The notes beneath the pieces were generated by a model, which worked only from the letters and a program-made list of their open reading frames with translations, searched no databases and was not told the DNA's origin. Below are positions 1-11,300 of a DNA stretch of 64,000 bases, in pieces. Each line of letters begins with the position of its first letter. Position 1 is the first letter of the stretch. The position numbers and the translations under genes are program-made. Source of the stretch: Piscicola geometra (Eukaryota; Annelida; Clitellata; Hirudinida; Piscicolidae); assembly GCA_943735955.1 (NCBI GenBank), contig OX030959.1, positions 5,489,241-5,553,240 on the forward strand, read 5' to 3'.

Positions 1-3000
1 TGCAGGGGTTAATGTGCCTCTCCAGATGGATGGAATGTCAATACTTCCTGTGTTGCTTAAAAATAAAGAAAAAAATTCTGAAAATGATGTAGAAAAAAAG
101 TGGAAAGTTAATGCTAATTTAAATAGTGTAGGTAGTAAAAACGATAAGAATCAAGATGGGTATAATGATGATGGGCTTAATAACGATGCCCGTGAAAATG
201 ATAATGAAAGAGGAAAAGTTTATAAAAATACATTTATCAGAAATAATACTTTAAGCTCCGAAAGTAAAAGAAACATAAATATTATTTATGATGGGCTTAA
301 CCGGAACGACTTAAATAAAAACAGCAATGAAATCAAAAGTATAAAAAAAAGAGTTAAAAGAGAAAATTCTAGCTTCGTTATAAACAATGGATTTAATAAC
401 GAGAAACATCTAAAAACATCAACAACAAAAAAACAACATCATGAAAACGACAAGTATGTAATAGTTTTAAAAAAGAAGACTATTTTTTAAAATTATTTTT
501 TACAGGATTCCTATTTGATTAATTAAATGCAAAAAATCTATCAATAAATATTTCTAAAAAAGTATAATTAGCAAAGATATTGGCACCCTTCATGATAAAT
601 CTTCCAAAGTTAATTGCTTCCAATTATTGCAGAGTGGAAGCTTTTTGGAGGCATTCATTCCTCATCGAAAGAGGGTAATTATTTTGTGTTGTCAAAATAC
701 TATTGCAAATAGGCTTTAATTATTTCTATAGTGATTTATAAAAAATCTTTATTTTCAAAATATATGATTTAATGACAATAAAAAAAGATTAAATTTTTAA
801 GAGTTAAATACTTAATAAGATGATAATGAAATCTCAAATAAATCTAGTTGTTATCTCATTCAATAGAATTTTATTTGAATATTAATTATATTTTCATATC
901 AAATACTTAATTTATTACAGAAAGCTAACCCGTAAAAAACTGAGAATGTTTGACAGGATGGAGGCTCGATACTACAAAATCCTTGCTAGAACTAAACGTA
1001 AATTAAAGCAAAAAGAAAAAAGAAAAATAACAAAGCTCAATGAAAAGATGGAAAATCTCTTTGGAAAAGATTGGAGAATGATTGACAAAATAGAAAGAAA
1101 AAACCTCTTAGAAAAAGCATGCCAAAAACCTGAATATCAAACTCCGTGCAAGCCTGAACAGGTTAATTGTTATTATAATCACTTTAAGTTTGTATAAAAA
1201 ATAATTTGTGTATAAAAAAAATTAGTTTTACATTTAAATATTGCTAAAAAGCAATTATTTCAAATAATAAAATTCAACTTATTGACATTTTTCAGAAGAT
1301 GCATTGCATTAAAAACAGAAAAGGCAGAGTGAGTGTCTTGAAGTGTGAAATCATCCGCCAAGCATGGGTCTTACCACGTGACGCATTAATGACATCACAC
1401 GAATCCCTTTCAGTATCACCCTTGGGCTTCCACGCGTCATCATCATTACCTTCTTCGTTTCCGTTGTTGTCTTCATCGTCGTATCTTTCCCTTTCCTCTG
1501 ATAAATGCCTGTGTAAGAAACCGGTGAACAGAAAGAAGAGGCATTTTGAAATGAAGAATGTTGGAACTAAAGAAGTGACTAGATTGAAAAAGAGAAGAAA
1601 CACTTTAGATGGAAATATGAACTGGGGAAAAAAACGAATGAAAAATGGTTTGCATAAACACTTTTTTTAGTTTATTATTGTTTGGCTAAAATTATTTTTT
1701 ATATATGTAAACAAATTTCCTGTAGAATGTGTGAAATGAGTTCATAACTAACAAATTGATAGTCTCAGAAACCAAGTTACTCCATTAATAACAAATTAAC
1801 TGTAGCAATTTAATATCACGCCAGGTGTTGAAGCCTCTACAGAAATTCCTTGTGTTATAAAGTTCAAGGGTGAAGATACATATATAAATCCTTATGAACT
1901 TTTGGAAAAAAGGGTGAATGAAAGTGATAGTAATGTTATAGAAAAGAATTACGGAGACAAAACGAATGTTGCCTCAACAAATAAAGTTGAGAGTGAACAA
2001 AATGATAAGGGAACAGATGCAAAACGCAACTTTTTAGAGTCAGATGATAAAGTTGGTTTTGAAGATATTCATTATAATGTAAACCTGAATATAAAGCTAA
2101 ATGGAAAAACTAAAAATAATATAATAGAGAAAGAACTCTTTCAAATAGTCTGCAAACCTCATGTTTATTCAAACAAAAAACAATGGCGTGAACACAAGAA
2201 AAGAATTCACGATATTGTCGATTCTTATAAACTCAAACTAGCCGGATTGAGAGTGAGTTCATTTGATTTTTTTACAAATAATATTAAACTTTATTTTTAA
2301 AATGTTTTTTATTTAAAAAAAATAAATAAATAAAAATTTTAATTTTTTTCTTATCAGCAAATTCAAAGCCAATTGAAAAAATTTAAACCATTAAAAAAAT
2401 CTTCGAAAAAAATAGATAGGCATTCTGTATCTACAGATGCATTCATAACTAAAAGAAACATAAAAACGCCTGTCCTGAAGAATGGAAAAATACACCAAAC
2501 CATCAAGACAGATTTTCTCTTTATAGATCAAAATAGACAGAATGAAACAGCTGCTTTGGTAAATGCTGGAAATAACAAAAATCTTAAACACATTGAAAAA
2601 AAAGTATTTCAGACACTTCCTACAACAAATGGGTCTTCTTTATCCACAACATGCAAGAACAATGGTTGCGACAGAAAAGAAACTAATAAACCCGACACTA
2701 AGAATGCATATTACTCACTTCCTACAAACGAATTCGAAAAGCAGAAGCTAATTGCAACTGAAATCGAAGAAGACGGCAGAAGCGAGTCTGAGCATCAAAG
2801 TGATTCCTTCTACGATTACCTAGATGTCTTTGAGGGGAATGGTGATTATGATAGTTTTGAAAATATCGAATTTGACAATGATGACGAGTATTATGAAGTG
2901 ATTGAGTGCGACTGTGATGACAAAGACGTGATCAAAATCAATGGAAATACTTTCGACTTTGAAGGTGTAAACGCTAGCTTTTCTGAGAATTCTGTAAAGA

Positions 3001-4408
3001 ATATTCATTTCAACTCTTCTGAAAATAGTGAAAAAAATACTTCTAAAAGTGAAAATTATGATTTCACTTTCATAAAGCCTGAACGAGTGTACAAAAATAA
3101 TAACGTAGAGCATAATGAGAATCACAAAAACGATGTATCACATAAATACTTCGAAAACCATAGTTTCTCAAACAACATGACTTTTGGCAATAAAACTGAC
3201 AAAAACAGGAGTCTTAAAGGCAACTACTACGATCACAACTACAACCTCGACTACACATTGTGGCAGCGTAGAAACAACAAAAGAGAAATGAAAAGAATTA
3301 AAGTCGACATGGAAAGAAACATCGAAAATGGTATTTTAAAACAATCATTTTCAAAAAATTTGAGAATTATAAGTTATCAAAGCTGAATCATAAATTCTTA
3401 ATTTTTATATTTTTTATACTTTTTCAGCGATGGTGGGAAATCGAAAAAACAGATTGATAAGATTATACAACTTGAAAAACAACTTCAAATTGAAAAATTT
3501 CAAAATTAAAAACTTTAATAAAAATCAAAAAAAGAGAAAGTTTAATCTTTATAAGTTTTCAGCTCGAAACGACCCTAAATGTAACATAGCTGGCCTTGAG
3601 TGCTTTAGAATGGACAGAGATCACTGGAAGGTTGAGCCGAAATGGGAAGGTAAATGCGTTTCAAAAAGATTTGATAACTTTAATGAGTTTGTAGTTTGAG
3701 TATTTACTTTTGTATTCTGATACATTTCTAGTTAAACACTTAATTCCAAATTTTTTTTCGATTTTCAAGTCTAGACTTTACTTAAAAACCTGTTGTTCCA
3801 TTTCAACCATAATTTCTCTGACTTTTAATAACACTCTCAGACGAACCTATCTGCTCTTGCATCAATGCCAACAACAACACATACTGGTGCATGCGAACAA
3901 TCAATGAAACGCACAACTTCCTCTTTTGTGAGTTCATAACCGGCTTCATGAGCTACTACGATATCAACAAAGACCCTCACCAGGTTCTGCTGTAGTTTTC
4001 ATGTAATTATTGGACAAATCTGCCGTTAATGTTTCAATCGACAAATTAGAAATAAATGATAGAACTTTTAAAAATAGTTATTTAACTTCAAAGTACTCGT
4101 CTTTTTGAAGGAAACTAGACATTTATTATTATCTTTTGAATTTTCAGTTACGAAACGCCATCGAAGACATACCATTAGAGGCTCTGCACGAGTACCACAA
4201 GCAGCTGAAGTTCCTGAAGAACTGCAGAGGTTCTAAAGAGTGCAACGCAGTCAACAATCCAGATAACTACTACAACTACAAAAACTTGAACAAAAATGAA
4301 GGTGAAGAATTTGATAATGAAGAAAGTGAAGAGGAAAATGAAGTTTATTTAGAAAATATTCGACAAAATTATGATTTTGAATCAGATGACATCGATAACT
4401 ATGACTGA
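1..4408 (+). CDS. SULF: Extracellular 6-O-endosulfatase (Sulf1/Sulf2 family), 3' part, truncated by the window edge
   Basis: Sulfs are secreted or surface enzymes that remove 6-O-sulfates from heparan sulfate and so tune growth-factor signalling. Nine coding exons are seen: <1-453, 633-674, 921-1161, 1296-1647, 1825-2252, 2358-3330, 3428-3649, 3841-3983 and 4148-4408; every junction keeps phase. The window opens at the end of the catalytic domain ([19 protein letters not shown], like vertebrate IAGLD..DGKS). Next come [12 protein letters not shown], the cysteine motif [10 protein letters not shown], the hydrophilic domain, and the diagnostic C-terminal block [19 protein letters not shown] with [12 protein letters not shown] before the stop. 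The catalytic formylglycine cysteine lies upstream of the window. Unusual points are a ~130-residue Asn/Lys-rich insertion in exon 1 (with an RVKR tract) and a long Asp/Glu-rich stretch within the hydrophilic domain. Family assignment is firm. Whether the insertions remain in mature mRNA is inferred from open frame and phase. Confidence 0.94.
633..674 (+). CDS. SULF: 42-nt micro-exon of the Sulf gene
   Basis: This short exon lies between acceptor attattgcag and donor gtaatt. It encodes [13 protein letters not shown] plus split codons on both sides. With flanking exons it reads [21 protein letters not shown], which matches the conserved vertebrate Sulf segment ending the catalytic region (WRDTFLVERGKF). 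Phase is 2 at the left junction and 2 at the right, and both agree with the neighbours. It is too short to be found by open-reading-frame length alone. Confidence 0.88.
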
Positions 4409-4608
4409 TTTTAAAAATAGTTTAATTTTGTCATTAGTAGCATCTAGGAAGTTCATACTTTAGTCGGCTTTTTAATCGCTAGGAAAAGTTATTTTAATAT
4501 TGGAAATGTTTGTAAAAAAGTTCAAAGAAATTAGTGAAAAATCTATAAAATGCATCTAGAGAATAATTTGCATTGGAAAATTGAAAAAATATTTATTTGT
4601 CTACTTTA

Positions 4609-4614
4609 AATAAA
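4609..4614 (+). terminator. Candidate polyadenylation signal of the Sulf gene
   Basis: AATAAA lies about 200 nt after the Sulf stop codon in a T-rich region. It is the first perfect hexamer downstream on this strand in the part read. Such hexamers are frequent by chance at this base composition, so the call rests on position only. Confidence 0.4.
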
Positions 4615-4961
4615 ATGAGAAATTATTATAATCCTTCGAATTTATCCATTTATTGATGATGTTATTAGTCATGTTGTACTCGAAAAAGAGTTTTTATCAT
4701 AGTTTTGAGAAGCTTTTTTAGGTTCACATAAAACTTTTGATGACATCTTTATCAAAAAATAATGTTCGCTTCATCTTTACAGTTTTTATTTTTAAGATTA
4801 ATTGTTTAAAAAAAATATTCATGCTTACCAAAAGAAACAATTTTCTTGGAAACTTATAAGTAATAAAAGATTTTATGTCAATATTTGGATCGAATGATAA
4901 AAACCACAATACTTTTTTAATATTTAATTTAAATCTGAAAAACTGATTATTATTATTATTA

Positions 4962-4967
4962 TTTATT
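4962..4967 (-). terminator. Candidate polyadenylation signal of the MAPR gene
   Basis: AATAAA on the minus strand lies about 165 nt past the stop codon at 5132, within an ATT-repeat tract. The call is positional only. Confidence 0.4.
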
Positions 4968-5131
4968 TATAAAATCATTTTCGACTGAAATCAACCGTTG
5001 TCGTTTTCAGAAAGTTCACAAAAAGACACAAAATCACAAAATTCCCAAATATTTTTTAATATTCAAATATAATGACATATGAACTATGTATTTATGAGCA
5101 GATAACATTTCAGCTTTTCAAATAATTATAA

Positions 5132-6439
5132 TCAAACTAGAGTACAAAACTTAGATATTTCCACTGATTTTTTCACTTTTTTATTGCTTTCTTTTACACC
5201 TTGATTACTTTCAGTTTTAATTTCGATTTTGCTCTTTGTGCTGTTATTGAGCTTGAAAGAGGGAACTTGGAGACTGTTTCTATCATTGGGTTTGATCAAA
5301 GAACTTCTTTTCTCTTTAACAAATCTACTCCCTTCGAAGCTTTCGTTTACCTGACTGTTTATATTTTGATGGCTGAATGACCTTGGAATTGACAAGCCAT
5401 TTTCTCTATTGAATGTTACGGTTTTTGTGTTGCTTTTTGTTTCTGTTTTTGTTGGTGTAGAAAGGTTTATAAATGATAGTGTATCTGTTCTTTTATTTGT
5501 TTCAATATCTATGCTTTCATCTTTTTCCAAGTTAGTACAACATGAAGATTCAGTAGCTGGTGATGGTTCCGTTTCCAGTAAAATGGTAGGAGAACTTGGG
5601 ACAGATGTAACTCTAGTTTCATCCTTAGAATTATCAAATAAAGTTGTTGTAAAGTCTAACGATATCCCAGTTATTGGAGGAAGTTTAAGCATTGAAGTCG
5701 GCTTTTGGATAGATAAAGGTTGTGTACCTTCAGAAGAATCAACTATGTACCCAATTAAAGGGTACTTTTCTGAAGAAAAAAAATTATTTTAAAAGTATAA
5801 AAAATAATTAACATCGGTTTTGAAGTTTTTTTAGTTTATGCTTCAATAATAATATTTTTCTTATTGTATTGTACGGTATTAAAAGGTAGAAATAAAATGT
5901 TATAAATCATGAATGCTTCGATGTAGACTCACTATCAAACATATCTTTCCATTTGTGAGCGTTCACTAGGTGCTTAACTGACAAACCATACGGGTTATTA
6001 CAGTTTTTGTCTTCTTCATTCTTTTCACAGTCATTTTTTAGTTTTTTCTTTTGCTTAGCAGATAAGTTAAAAGTTCCTAAACCTATAGTTGCGTCTTTAC
6101 CCGCAAAAGTGCTGTAAGGTCCTCCTGGAAAAAATAATTCAAAGCTAATTAAAAAAAAGTGAAAAACTTAAATATCAAAATAAACATTATTTTAAAATTT
6201 GAAGGACAATTTATTAAAAAAACCGAACCTGGTCCATAGAAAGATGAAGCCGTTGACATGTCATAGACATTTCCCAGAAGGGCTATGTAGATGCGTTGAC
6301 CATCTGATCCATCATATTTCTGAAGATCTTCTAAAGTGAAGTATTTGTAACTGGTTGTCTGAATGTTTTTAAGGGTTTCAGCATTTTCACTAGAATTTGA
6401 GACTGCCTCAGCGCTAATTGTATCAAAAATATTATCCAT
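5132..6439 (-). CDS. Membrane-associated progesterone receptor (MAPR) family protein with cytochrome b5-like heme-binding domain
   Basis: The gene has three exons, 6439-6229, 6124-5933 and 5769-5132. The spliced frame is 1041 nt (346 residues) and phases agree (G|GA, A|AA). Residues ~30-145 form the domain: FTLEDLQKYDG, RIYIALLGNVYDM, FYGPGGPYSTFAGKDAT, GLGTF and finally KKYPLIGYI. MAPR proteins (PGRMC1/2, neudesin, neuferricin) bind heme or steroid-like ligands. The tyrosines of FYG..GPY and the Lys-Tyr before the last strand, used for heme contact in PGRMC1, are present. Unlike PGRMC there is no hydrophobic N-terminus, and an in-frame TAA lies just before the ATG, so no membrane anchor or signal peptide is visible. 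After the domain comes a ~190-residue Ser/Thr/Lys-rich tail with no recognised fold. KYPLIGY resembles neudesin and FYGPGGPY resembles PGRMC, so I do not assign a subfamily. Confidence 0.88.
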
Positions 6440-8232
6440 TATTATGACTTACATTACAATAAAAATATTTCTAATTAATGCAGACTAAATTTTTTTTATT
6501 AAAAAACATATGTCCGTTTTTCATATACTTTTGGAGGTTTAAAATTCGTTTTAACAGTGAATACCGATCGACTTAAAATATGAAAATATTTCATTTATTT
6601 GAATTTCTTTATTTAACGCATCTTCCGCATTTATCGGACCTTTAAATAGAACTATGCATATACATATCTAAATTTTATCACACAAATCTGCTTGTCGTGA
6701 CATGTTTTCTGGAAATATCAAAGGGTCTATTGCGTAGAAGGATGAACAAATTAATTAAAATCTTCAAAGATTCCATGAGCCTTCCACAGGTATGAAAAAA
6801 TCGAAGATTTATGTGTTTTTTTCAATTCTTCAGAAGATTAATTATTTTTAGTTCCTATATTTTTATTAGATTTTCTAAACAGCTTTAATGACAACGTACT
6901 TAAAAACGAAACTATTAATTAGTTATATTTTTAGAATTCTATTTTCGATTTTCAATAATATACATCTAAATCTAAGTATATATTGGGAAATTGTTAAATA
7001 AATCGAATATATTTTTGAATAAAGTCTTTTTGCTTGTAAAAATCACCAAAAAAAAGAATGTTATATTTTCGTCTTAATTATTAAATGAGTGGAAAAAAAC
7101 TTAAGTTTCAAATCCAAAACTGAAAAAACTGAAATTTTATTTATTTAAAAAATCAAGAGTTTCTTCAGAACTATATTCATGAATAGAGAAAGTATTCAGC
7201 AAATTCAAGTGACACTGAAAGATTATCAAAATCAAAAAGTTTTAAAATGAACCCTGAAATAAATAAATAGAAGTGGTTACTTTGGAATGAACGAATTTGA
7301 TGTTTAAATGCATTTTCAGAGTTTTAATTAAAATACAAAGCTGAAATTAAAATGATTTAACAAGAAAGTTTGCATAAATGCGTATTATTTACACGGGACT
7401 CACTTTCAAATATGTACATTACATGTTTTCAGATTTGTTTTCTTGAGTTTAATGAATAACTTCATAATGGTTTTCATGATTTTATCATCATAAAAATCTT
7501 TAACTTTGTAAGTATCATTGAAGAAGATTTCTCATCAAGTGAGCAAAAGTTAAAATTTACAACAATAAAACTTTTAAAAAAACAAATTTAACATATAAGA
7601 ACAAATAAATAAGTACAAGAAAAATCGAATGAAAGGAAAGATTAAGGAACAGAGTTTAGTCGATTTGAATACATTAAACCAAAAAATTATAAATAATGAG
7701 AAGTAGGTAACAAAATAAAATTATAAACTTATATTATAAAATATATATTTTCATTAACTATGATTACATATTTAACTTTGGTGAAGTCCTTCAAAAGTCT
7801 ATGTCTATATGAACATATTATTGTATTGAATATGCAACAAGTTGTATAGATTTTTCTTCAAACTTTGCATAAACTATTACTTATTGAAGAATAATATGAA
7901 AGAAAAAAGAAAATTTTCAAATAATTCCCTCTATCGAGTCATATATGAACTGATGAAATTGAGTTATTGAAACTTAAGTTAGTCTAGGATTTAATACTTT
8001 ATTCGTTAGTCTGAGATTTAAATAAATTATTATATTTTCTAAAATCTTTTAAAATAATTATTATTTTGATTAAATTCAAAAAGTAAGTTTCAATGACGTA
8101 TTAGTCTGCAAAGAAGATTTGAATTATAATATATATATATATTTTATTTTATAGTACCCTATTGGTATCACGCTTGTATCCCACTATTAGCATTTTAAGA
8201 TGATCTATTAAGTTTTTTTTAAATTTAGAATT
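6440..8232. other. Intergenic interval between the MAPR start and the SLC17 3' end
   Basis: This is about 1.8 kb of very AT-rich sequence. It should contain the 5' untranslated region and promoter of the MAPR gene (minus strand, upstream of 6439) and the downstream flank of the SLC17 gene. I see only a short AT dinucleotide run near 8130-8145. No exon-like block, tRNA or conserved motif was recognised. Confidence 0.5.
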
Positions 8233-8238
8233 TTTATT
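8233..8238 (-). terminator. Candidate polyadenylation signal of the SLC17 gene
   Basis: AATAAA on the minus strand lies about 70 nt beyond the stop codon at 8306. Position fits a short 3' untranslated region; the hexamer could be chance in this composition. Confidence 0.4.
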
Positions 8239-8305
8239 TAAACAAACCTGAACTATAGGTTTATGCAAAACATGCAATTCTATTGTTTAGTTTAGTCATT
8301 AACAT

Positions 8306-11300
8306 TTACTTTGTAATAGAAGTGTGACGTTGCTTCAAATCTCGAGCAACATCATCTTTTTTTTCACTAATTTGGTCATCATCTTTAATGCCATTTTCAT
8401 TGTTTTGAGCATCTATAAGCTTTTTCCTTACACTATCATTTTCAACGGAACCATTAGCTGTTCCATTCAAGGAAGGCTGAGACGAAAACGTTCCATATGG
8501 CATCTTATTATCCAGCTTATCAATTGCAAAGACTGATGACGTTGGAGAAGCCCAGCTCTGTTTCTCTCCTAAAAACAAACAAAAATAAGTGTTTTATAAT
8601 AATAAAATACTTTTTTACCATATTCTAGTTTCTAAACTAGAATTCTAACGCTCAATTATTTTAAAATATTTTTTATTAATATTAACTATCTAATAAACTT
8701 TCATAACCGGTTCCAAAAATAAGATAGAACAGGGTGGAGAATAGCAAAATTCCTCCAGTCAGCCAGAATACATGATGCCAGCCCTCCAATGTCTGTAAAA
8801 AATTTAAAACGTTTTTATTGTTCACTTTTTTATATTAGAAACTAGTAAATATAACAAAAATATTTTATTAAACAGAATTGTGGTGTTATTCTAAGTAACT
8901 GATTTTAAATTATTTTAAAATTTCACTGAATAGTGAAAAATACATGTTTATAAGGTTTCAGGTATGCCAAAATTTGAAAACTTTCAAAATTAGTAATAAA
9001 TAATAAAGATATTTTAAAAGTTTGAAATAAAAAATATGTTTCTGTGAAAAAAATCAAAATTTTCGTTAGTAATTCAAACAGGTATTACTGAAATCAAAAA
9101 TGTTGCATTTCAAAGTTAAAACAAGAGACTGCCCCAATCAATGCTTCATTGATTCGAGAAGATAACATTAACTTCAGCCTTGCTGTTCGTCAAAGGAGCT
9201 TTTGTACTATTGGTGGTGCAACAAACGATTTGAAACTACAATGCTCATATTTTTCATATGTCAAATGTAAAACATGTGTATAAAATTTTTTTTCTAAATC
9301 TGAATGCATTAAGTATAAAATTTTTAAAATTAATAATTTTAATAATCTCCCAAACCTGGTCTTTGGTTAGCCTGGCGACGATGAGAGGATTTAGAACGCC
9401 TGCCAATGTACCGAAGGTCATGGTGATGGCAATTAGTACGCCTGCATAGACAGGTGCTATGTCTAAGTGATTGATCTGCCAGCCTGAATAATTAAATGAT
9501 ATTTTTGTATAATTGATTTTAATAATTATTTAAAAAAATAGTCTTTAGTTATTTTTTACGTTATTAAAGTTTTAACTTACAAAATGCTTTATAATAATAT
9601 CAAAATTCATTTAGAGATTGTATGCTTTAATGTTCATAAGTTTTTTTAGAGTATTAGAGGAGTAACCTGAAATGGCAAGGCCACTGAAGCCAAGTGCAAG
9701 AGTCAGAAAGGTTACCGAAAGAACCTTTGAAGAAACCAGAGCAAGAACGAAGAATAAAAATCCTTCCACTCCAAACCCTTTGAATTCAGTTCAAGTTGGG
9801 TAAAAAACGAATTAAGTTTTGAGTGTTAAGCAAGAAAAAACCTATATATTCAAAATATTGATTGACTGAGCCAATTGATTAATTTACTGAAAAAACGTGT
9901 TATTCCCTGGTTAAACACTTTTGGTTTAGTTAATACAAAAAAAAACTGTTCAATAACCAAAAAGCACGAGTAGCTTTACCAAGTGAAAACCTGAATTAAA
10001 AACACTTCTTTAAATCCTTATTGTTGATTAATATAAGAATTAATTAATATATGCACTGACCTACACAAGTTAAAAGCTTTCTGACAAATGTAGTATTCAA
10101 AGAGGGCCTTGTTAGTAAAAAGTCGGCTATGGAGCCACTAAATATAGCCACAAGAGACATCAGGGCGTGAGGAAGAGAAGAAAAGACACCGTTCTGTTGA
10201 AAATGTTTTGGAAGTGCGCTAATTAAATTGTGGTAGATAAGTTGCTGAAATAAAAATAAAAATATAGTTGTATAAAAACTATGATTGTAATAAGACAAAA
10301 AAAGAATTCAACATTATAAATACGATGTAATTCTAAAAAGAACCCACTTCAATGAAAGTAAAATCAAACAAATGAAAGTAAGTAGGCTGGTTGGTGAGGA
10401 GCATGTAGAAGACAAAACTCCTGGCAAAGTTGCAGATGTTGAGGGACCAAACTGCCTTGGAGGTCAGAATACTGAACCACGGAACAGGTCCTTCCTTGAA
10501 AATTATCAATCATAAATTTAATTTCATGTTTTTTTTAGTTTAGGAAATTTTTTTATAGTCAAATGTATGATTATTAATCCAACAATAAATACGTCCATCG
10601 TTACCTCATAATGGGATAAAGCCTCTGCTTGTTTTGTTTCAATGAGGGTTTTTTCTTCCAGACTGATGCATGGATGTCTTGCTGGACTCTCATAGGCCAA
10701 AATAAACCAAAAGACGTACCAAAAAACAACTGCAATACCTAATTTAAATAGAAAATTCTTTAAACGAAATTTATACCTAACTAATTAGAATAATCAATTT
10801 AAAAAGAAGAAAGTATCAATTGATAATTATCTAGAGATAATAATATATAAAACTATTTTTCATCAAGTTTAAAATGCTTGCATTGTCATAATTAGCAGTT
10901 TCAAGCTTATTCTAACTATGAGCGTAGAAAACCCATGGCCATCCTGCATAGTGAGTCAAAACCCCTGAAAAGAACATGCCCAAGACCGGACCTATGTAGG
11001 AACCTGTTGGTGAATCAGGTTGCAAAAAACAGATTTTAGATTTATGAAATTATAATTATGAATTTTTTTTTATATAAATTGGTTCATATAATCAAATAAA
11101 AAATTTATATCGATATTTTCAATACATATTAATACACAAATATTTTTTTTACATACATTGTAGTTGTTTATACTATTTATAGTGAAAAAAGAAAGAGTGA
11201 AAGATTTATGAAGATTAATATTTAATCAATCATTAAGTAGTAAACGAATCAATCCATAAAATCATTAACCAACCAGTTAAAACAGTAGCTCCCATCCGGC

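Larger units (their letters stand above)
4409..5131. other. Convergent intergenic interval holding the two 3' untranslated regions
   Basis: This 720-nt stretch separates the stop codons of Sulf (+) and the cytochrome b5-like gene (-). Each strand has a canonical polyadenylation hexamer placed for its gene (4609 on +, 4962 on -), leaving roughly 350 nt between the probable cleavage regions. No further reading frame or RNA gene is supported here. Confidence 0.5.

Noticed and set aside
1292..1603. 103-codon minus-strand frame
   Set aside because: It is antisense to Sulf exon 4, which carries the Cys motif DKCLCKKP and joins its neighbours in phase.
5409..5792. 127-codon frame on +
   Set aside because: It is antisense to the third MAPR exon, which is in phase with the conserved domain.
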